Origin: Cynocephalus volans
Lineage: Eukaryota; Chordata; Mammalia; Dermoptera; Cynocephalidae
NCBI RefSeq assembly: GCF_027409185.1
Contig: NC_084467.1
Location: 80,422,501-80,486,500 of the forward strand
Direction: 5' to 3'
Length of the DNA stretch: 64,000 bases
The position numbers were made by a program, and so were the translations under genes. The notes under the pieces were generated by a model. The model did no database searches and was not told the origin of the DNA. It was given only the letters and a program-made list of their open reading frames with translations. Positions 57,697 to 64,000 of the stretch are shown here, piece by piece (the stretch's first letter is position 1; each line of letters opens with the position of its first letter).

Positions 57697-57943
57697 GGGT
57701 CACCTGGGCTTCATCTGCTTAGCTGACAGCAGCTAAAGCAAGATGGCCTTGTCTCATCCGGCAACAGTAAAAAAGTTGGTCTCCTCCGGAATCTGACATG
57801 TGCTTGACTATTCACATTCGGGACAAGTGCCAGTACTCTGCCCTGCTCAGGAAGTCTGAATATTTGCTTTCCGATGTCTATTTGCCAAATACAATTTGTT
57901 GCCATGTCAGTTTATTTTAATCAGTGCTCATTTAAAAGGTCTT
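57697..57943. repeat. copy 1 of a 247-bp duplicated segment
   Basis: Shares a 247-bp block with 62223-62469 in the same orientation, roughly 85-88% identical by eye and without evident indels. Shared invariant blocks include 'gctaaagcaagatggccttg', 'atctgacatgtgcttgacta' and 'gacaagtgccagtactctgc'. On the minus strand both copies keep a 64-codon open frame starting MATN and ending PSCFSCCQLSR. It could be a local duplication or two copies of an interspersed repeat I do not know. Confidence 0.85.
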
Positions 57944-58009
57944 TCAACTTCCAGAGTTTTGGAAACCCCTATCCTGGTAATGCAAAACACTGTTCAAAAT
58001 AAAATTCAA

Positions 58010-58201
58010 GGGCCGAGCCTGTGGCGCACTCGGGAGAGTGTGGCGCTGGGAGCGCAGCGACGCCCCTGCCGCGGGTTCGGATCCTATATGGGAATGGCTG
58101 GTGCACTCACTGGCTGAGTGCGGGTCATGAAACAGACAAAAATAAAAATAAAGAAAAGAAAATCATTGAAAAATTCAGTTTAAAAAATAAATAAATAAAA
58201 T
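58010..58201 (+). mobile_element. CYN-like SINE, GC-rich variant
   Basis: Plus strand: 'ggccgagcctgtggcgcact', then a GC-rich arm 'ggcgctgggagcgcagcgac' where other copies have the isoleucine anticodon arm, then B box 'gggttcggatcc', linker 'tatatgggaatggctggtgc', and a right-hand unit cut short after 'gctgagtgcgggtcatgaa'. The tail is an (AAAT/AAAAT)n run. A 12-bp target-site duplication, AAAATAAAATTC, lies at 57996-58007 and 58202-58213. CpG-rich, so young. Confidence 0.92.
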
Positions 58202-58213
58202 AAAATAAAATTC

Positions 58214-60199
58214 CAAACAAAAGAAAACAAAGAAGCCCCCTGCACTCAAGATTGCAGGATGCATTTCACCAAGGTGTAAGAGTTAAGTTAACCTAAGACT
58301 CTATATTGACTTTGATCCAATAATGTGCCAGGGAGAATCTTTGTCTGAGAATCTGCTTGGAAATGTTGAAAATCCCTTTTTTAAACTATCCCTTCCACCT
58401 CTGTGGCTATTTTCACATGTAAGATATAAGATTTCTCAATATAACTGAGTTTTTTTTTTTTTAAATTTACTTTTGGATAAAATTAAGAAAAAGGTTTTTC
58501 ATTGTCAGATGGCAGCAGTACTACAGAAAAATTCACCATGAAGAAGAAAGTTTAATGTGCAGATGCTTCTGCTTAAAAAGCCAACATAGTTCCCTGGGTT
58601 TTCTGAGATGGGTTGTTTGACTTTTTGGTCTCCATTACGGTGACCTCTTGACTTCTTGAAGACCAACTTTCTCTAAAATACACCTTGTGTGACAAATACA
58701 ACCAGGCCATGACTGGAGGAGATGGGCAGGGAGGGCCTCCTGGCTAAGCAGATTAGGACCAGTTCAAGGAAGGAGTTCAAGGAAGGTTCATAAAAAGCAA
58801 ACTTGGCCATCAGAGGGAATATGTTGTCTTCATGTTTTGCTCCTAAAATCTCAAACCACCCTAAAAGAAGAGAGATTTTGTGGGGAGGGGGACAGTGAGG
58901 AGGGGGAAGAGGAATTTGGTGTCTGGAATACTCTGGAGGACGGTGTGTTGAGGATAAGGACATGAAGGACTGATTCCACCCATCTCACATATTAGCTGCA
59001 GCTGAGCCTAGAAATTGCCAGAGATGCTTTAAGAAACAGTAAAGCATATTTCTTATGGGAGAATGTTTTATTTCTTTGGTTTAGCATGGAGTTGTCCAGA
59101 TCTGATTTCCTGCCACCTCTTCTGCAGTCTACTTTACAACTGGATTCTTATCTCCAAGTCTTTCACCATGGCAGGTCTTGGGGAAGGACTAAGAAAGATG
59201 CGAATAACATGGAAAGGCTCCATGGGGAAACAACAACAGAAGGGTTTAAAAGGAAAGTGAGAGGAATTATTTAGCCCAAAGGAGACTGTTTGCAAATACT
59301 ATTTGCAAATACTGCCCATGAGGATTATTACAAAGATGAGCAGACAGCTGTTCTTTATCTCTCTTGAGGGCAGAACATGAGGAAATGAGTTTAACTGGCA
59401 GGGATAAGGATTTAGGTCAGATAGAACAGAACTTGCTGATTATGAGGATTGATTAGTTATAGAGGGAATTTATGGAATCTCTATCTCAGGAGATATTTAA
59501 GCATAGGATTGAAAACCATATGCCTAGGGGTGATTTAGATTTAATATTCCTTGATGCTGGAAAGAAAACAGATATTTTCCTCTAGGCCTGTGCGTTGGTT
59601 GCAATTTTTGTACTCATTAAGGTCTCGGTTTCTTGATATCCTAATTGTAACTAATTCACAAGCTCACTCCTATAAGAACAGTGAAGGAGACTGCCTATAG
59701 TTTAGAGAAGTCTTTGATCTCTTTTACCATTTTCAAATATTGTTCCTCCCCCACTCTTCAAGCTAAAAGACCTTTCTTTTGCAGGTAAAACTCCCCAGGA
59801 AGTGTGGGTTAGATGTTGTCATAAATTATGGCAAAAAGGAGCAATGTTCCAAGGAAAGATTAAATTGTAATTGAACACATGGTAATACTGGGCATATATT
59901 CAATAAAGAACAACAACAATAAGTCATCCAACTGTTAAAAAAAAAAAAAAGAAAAAGAAATTAAAGTCTTTCCAAATGTCCTGCCTACTACTTTCTTTCT
60001 ATATTCCCCTGGTATGGCCGACCTGTTTGCACTTGCACCTCGGTCTTCCGTGGGTATTTTACCTCAAATTGCCTTCGTGGCCCCTGAACAGTATGCACTC
60101 AAAGTCTGATAATAATTAAGAAGAAGAGAAGGAGGAGGGAAAGGGAAGACGGGGTGGAAGAGGAAGGCTGTCCTTCACACATGTCTCTACAGCCCCCAG
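58214..60199. other. unassigned sequence, no gene seen
   Basis: No repeat assigned. 59939-59951 is an A run following 'cactaagtcatc'-like text, possibly a truncated retroelement tail. Frames under 100 codons, none convincing. Confidence 0.35.
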
Positions 60200-60355
60200 G
60201 TGCGGGCTAGAGTCAGAAACTGGACTTGAAGCTCTAGCTTGTTCAACTGCTAGTCTTGTTACCTGAGCCAAGTATATTAACTGTGCTCCCCTTTAGGAAA
60301 CACAGAAACGGTCCCTACTTCACAGGGTTATTAGGACTGAGAGTGCTAAACAAGA
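60200..60355 (+). repeat. MIR SINE
   Basis: 'gctagagtcagaaactggac', 'cttgttacctgagccaagta', 'ctacttcacagggttattag' follow MIR. Diverged. Confidence 0.55.
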
Positions 60356-61189
60356 AATATATAGAAAATCATTCTGAATTCCAAAGTCCTGTAAAAATGT
60401 AAGATATTCAAGGCTGCTCACATGTGTAAGGAGGAAAAAACAAATCGAAGCATAAAAGGAACACTTTCACAGATCAAAATGAAATGCCAAGGTTCTGAAT
60501 CAGGTGTGCCTGTCCCTGATGCCTCACATTTCTATTCAACAATTCTTGGCTGAACACACCATATGCTCTTAAAGCAGAGGTCAAGCCCGGACCCAAAAGT
60601 CCACCTGACTCAGGTAAGAGCTTTTAATTAGGAACACTTCTGGAGGCGTCCATGTTTTTAGTGGTCTGAGGTTTCTGCAAGTTCCCAGGCCTAGCCCACA
60701 CAGAAAGAGAACAGCAAGAAGATAGGCTAAGGTATGACGAAGGCAGGAAGCAAGAGACTAAGTCACAGGGCATCAGAAAGCTGCAGCTGGAACAGAGGGG
60801 AACCCGATGTGACTGTGAAGAAGGCAGGATCCACTCTCTTTTCACTCAAATGTTCAAATCATTATTTTGTAAAATAGTGAAATACAAAGGGTTAGGATAA
60901 ATGCCTTCAGCTTTCCTAGGGTCTGTCGGCATTTCTGTCCTTTCCATAGCATGTGGCCACTCATCTCTTTCCTCCTTCTTCTCATCCTCCCCTCAGTTAC
61001 TTGAAGAGTTTTACAGGAAACTTAATTCTTAAAATGAAAACAACACTTCTTCCCTCTCCAGTGAGACTTAGCTCACCAGTTCTCCATCTTTCTCACAAAA
61101 TTCACTAACTTGCTGCTTTCCTAAGGGTTGGCAAATGTGCCAGTGGTTGGGTTTCTGCCTGAACCAATCTGTTTATTGGCAGTTGGTCT
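60356..61189. other. unassigned sequence, no gene seen
   Basis: No supportable repeat, exon or motif. 60115-60170, just before it, is a purine-rich tract. Confidence 0.35.
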
Positions 61190-61350
61190 GACTGTTGTCC
61201 TCCTCCTGGCACACGTATGCTCGATGACAGTAAGCACTTCATGTTGCTTGTTTCTATTTTACCAGTGTCAAGAACAGTGCTTGGTATTTCACAAAAGCTC
61301 AAAAACTATTCATTGAATGAGTGAAAGAATGAATAAATGAGTGAACAAAC
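61190..61350 (+). repeat. L2 LINE 3' end
   Basis: 'agtgtcaagaacagtgcttg', 'aaaaactattcattgaatga' and 'gtgaaagaatgaataaatga' match the L2 terminus. Confidence 0.7.
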
Positions 61351-61479
61351 CAAACAAAATTGAGCATATACTAAGCAAGTAAAAAGAACCAAAATATGTG
61401 TTAATCAGTAAGTTTAAGTCTGATAAGCAAAAGGAAGATTAAAGTATTATAGCTAAATATCCTTTGAATTTGTAATAAC

Positions 61480-61640
61480 AGACTAGGAAGCCTGGACAAG
61501 AAAGCAGGGGTCGAGTCCTGACTATGCAACAGCATATGTACCTTTGAGCTAGTCACATCAGTGCTCTCGGCCTCAGTTTTCCCCTAGGTAAAAAGGATAT
61601 GCTGAAGCAGACCAGTAATTTTCCAAGGGCCTCCTTTAAG
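61480..61640 (+). repeat. MIR SINE
   Basis: 'gggtcgagtcctgactatgc', 'gagctagtcacatcagtgct', 'ggcctcagttttcccctagg' follow MIR order. Confidence 0.75.
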
Positions 61641-62222
61641 AAATTGATAAAAAAAAAAAAAAAGCAAGGACAAGACTTTGCATAAAGATAGTGCTTTAAA
61701 GACATGCACTGACTTGCATTTTCTCCCCAAATCTCACCAGAATGACAGTAAATGGACTTTTAAAGGGCATAAACCCACAAGAACAAAGATAACAAGTGAA
61801 GACCACAGCAGTAAGATATCGGAAGATGGTGAGGGAATGGATGAATGGTAACTGACTCAGCAGACTCAAGAGAGACAAAACCTAAACCAACAGTGGGAAA
61901 GCTGAGAAACAACCAATTTATGTCACAGGCCCTTCAAAAACTCAGGATATGGTAGCATGAGGAACCTCTGGAAGAGAGGGTGAACACAGGGCTGTAAGCA
62001 GTGGGGTAAACTTCTGTGTAAGAAGCAGTAAGATTTCTCTAAATCATCTCCTTCCCTCCACTAGGCTGGGACTCTGCTTTTTATCATACAGGAGGAAGAA
62101 AGGAAGTTTTCTGTCTAAAGAGGGTGAAACCAAGGGTTCCAGGAATGACCCACAGCAGGCACAGTTGAGGGCAAGAGAACCACAATCAAAAAGGGGGATT
62201 AAGTGAACCTCTAAAAGGTTTG
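61641..62222. other. unassigned sequence; short poly(A) run
   Basis: 61649-61664 is an A run. No gene or repeat supported. Confidence 0.35.
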
Positions 62223-62469
62223 GGGTCACCTGGGCTTCATCTGCTCAGCTGACAACAGCTAAAGCAAGATGGCCTTGCCTCGTCTGGCAACAGTGAACAA
62301 TTCTGTCTGCTCCAGAATCTGACATGTGCTTGACTATTCACATCCAGGACAAGTGCCAGTACTCTGCCCTGCCCAGGAAGTCTGAATATGTGCTTTCTGA
62401 TGTACATTTGCCAAATATAATTTGTTGCCATGTCAGTTTATCTTAATCAGTGACCATTAAAAAGGTCTT
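62223..62469. repeat. copy 2 of a 247-bp duplicated segment
   Basis: Partner of 57697-57943. Equal length, same orientation. The minus-strand 64-codon frame (62237-62431) is kept with about 14 residue changes. Weak similarity may extend a little on both sides (for example 'aagtgaacctc' against 'aagtcaacctc' on the left). Confidence 0.85.
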
Positions 62470-62714
62470 ATAACAGCCAGACCTACACTTTCCAGGTAGG
62501 AAACAGGAAAACCTGTTTTATGGAGAAATCTGATGAGCTAAAGAGGAAAGATCCAAGGATGTGATATCAATTTTATCAATAAAATAGTCCAGTAAGATCA
62601 CCCGGAGGATGTTCAAGATCAATCTGTCCCACCCACAAGCTCAGAACTTTCCCTTTCTCAAATCATGCTATAGTAATATTCTCAGATAGAAAAGATACTG
62701 CACCCACCAGTCAA
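62470..62714. other. short unassigned stretch before HAL1
   Basis: Nothing recognisable. Confidence 0.35.
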
Positions 62715-64000
62715 GAACAAGATTTTTTTAAAAAAGAAAAGAAAAAAAATTATAGGAAGAAAAGTTCTTGGAATTTAAGAATTTGAAGGCAGTATTAAAA
62801 ACTCAATAGGTAACTGAAAGATAAAGATGAGGAAATCTCCCAGAAAATAAAGAAAGCAAAAAAGATGAAAAGCAGAATAGAAAGAAAAATTATAGAGCCA
62901 GTCAAGAGGTTCAACTTTCAAATAAAATGATTTCTAGAAAGAGAGGACACAGAAAATGGGAATGAGAAAAAATAAATTAAAAATCTCAGCACTGAAGTAT
63001 GAGTTTCTAGACTGAAAGGGCCCATTAGAGCCCAGCATAATGTACAGAAACATACCTAAATTAAGGGATATCACTGTAAAATTTCTTCCAGAAGTAAAAA
63101 ACAAAACTACAAACAAAAAAAAAACCTGGTCACATACAAAGAGGAGCATAAATTTGAACTTCCCAACAGCAATCCTCAGAGCTAGAAAACAGTGAAGAAG
63201 GCTTGCAAAATTTTGAAGGAAAGTGTTTTATAACCTAACTTCTATATCTTGCCAAACTATCTACCAAGTGTTTTATAAAATGCAGATATTTCCAGACATG
63301 CAAGATGTGAAAAACATTTACTTCCTATGTACCCTTTAAACAAAGAAGGAGGAAGGCATGGGATGCATGACACAGGACAGTGAACTCAAAAGACAAGTAA
63401 AGGGAACCCCAAAAGTGGTGGGGACAGAGATTGCAGGAAGACAGCAGCACCCAGACAGGGAGGGTAACCAGTTTAGACAGGAGCAGGTCAGAAGGCTCCA
63501 GGAAAGATTTACTAAAGAAAATGAATCAGTAGCATACTGACATGTCTGAATGTATTAAGAGCAGACAGAGACAACTAGCAGACAGTCAGCACTTAAATTA
63601 ATGATAAATATATGGAAAACTAAGCTAATGAGTAGGGGCAGGGAAAGACTATTACTAATTCTACAGAAAATGCAGGAGAAATAATAACACCATAGTACAT
63701 GGCTAAATTGTGATTAGCATTCAGGTAGTCATAATAATGTAAACAGGTAATACTGATCTACCCAAAATTTCAATATAATTCTATTAGGAGGATGGTGGGG
63801 GGAGGGGAACAAGAAGAGAATGAAATGTACAATTGAGGAATGGGGGTGAAAGGGAGCTAAATCCTCATTTTTCATAGTAGGTCTAAAACAGAAAAGGTCT
63901 AAAACTGAAAAGTCAAGTGGCAATATACTCATGTTTCTTAGAGATATGGATTAGTGTCCAAAAGAATCAGCCAAAAGTAAAAAATGGTGCTCTAGGGAGT
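62715..64000 (+). mobile_element. HAL1 (half-L1) 3' part, cut by window end
   Basis: A-rich ORF1-like part ('gaaatctcccagaaaataaa', 'agaaagaaaaattatagagc'), then 'gatatttccagacatgcaag', 'caacagcaatcctcagagct', 'ggtcagaaggctccaggaaa' and a G-rich 3' part, in the order seen in HAL1 and old L1. Reading frames are short and broken. The element runs off the right edge. Confidence 0.6.

Overview
This window is mammalian nuclear DNA, and it looks intergenic to intronic. It has no dense long reading frames. It is a mosaic of LINE-1, LINE-2, MIR, MLT1-type LTRs, Tigger-type DNA transposons and HAL1, which is the usual mix in a placental mammal. The most informative element is a tRNA-Ile-derived SINE, present at least eleven times on both strands as monomers (4125, 10469, 51194), head-to-tail dimers (4884, 7474, 34201, 46451, 47480), a 5'-truncated copy (15629) and a GC-rich variant (41951, 58010). 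This matches what I know of the CYN SINEs of colugos (Dermoptera), so Galeopterus or Cynocephalus is the best guess for the host. Mammal is certain; colugo is an inference at about 0.75.

Layout: 1-9.6 kb is mostly old unclassifiable sequence with three SINEs. 9.6-13 kb is an ancient plus-strand L1 followed by an ERV-type LTR. 13-20 kb is unique, fairly GC-rich sequence with MIR/L2 fragments and a candidate conserved non-coding block near 18.5-19.1 kb. 20-23.5 kb has an ancient minus-strand LTR and an L1 insertion with an unusually long target-site duplication. 24-40 kb is dominated by L2, MIR, a MLT1 LTR, a Tigger element, L1ME and HAL1, several nested inside each other. 40-50.5 kb is a stack of L1 elements, mainly minus strand, invaded by a solo LTR and by SINEs. 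50.5-64 kb is less repeat-rich.

The only gene-like signal is on the minus strand near 52.48-55.86 kb. A good 3' splice site (long pyrimidine tract then CAG) opens a short reading frame that stops within about 120 bases. Some 3.2 kb of almost repeat-free AT-rich sequence follows, ending in AATAAA. This fits the last coding exon and long 3' UTR of a gene whose other exons lie beyond the right edge. I could not name the gene. The 8 kb to its right would then be intron; it holds a 247-bp segment present twice, 4.5 kb apart.

No functional tRNA, rRNA, CRISPR array, operon or intact protein-coding transposon was found. Most short reading frames are chance frames, or pieces of L1 ORF2 and SINEs. Repeat names are by pattern recognition without a database search; subfamily names are approximate and boundaries are good to a few tens of bases unless target-site duplications are given.
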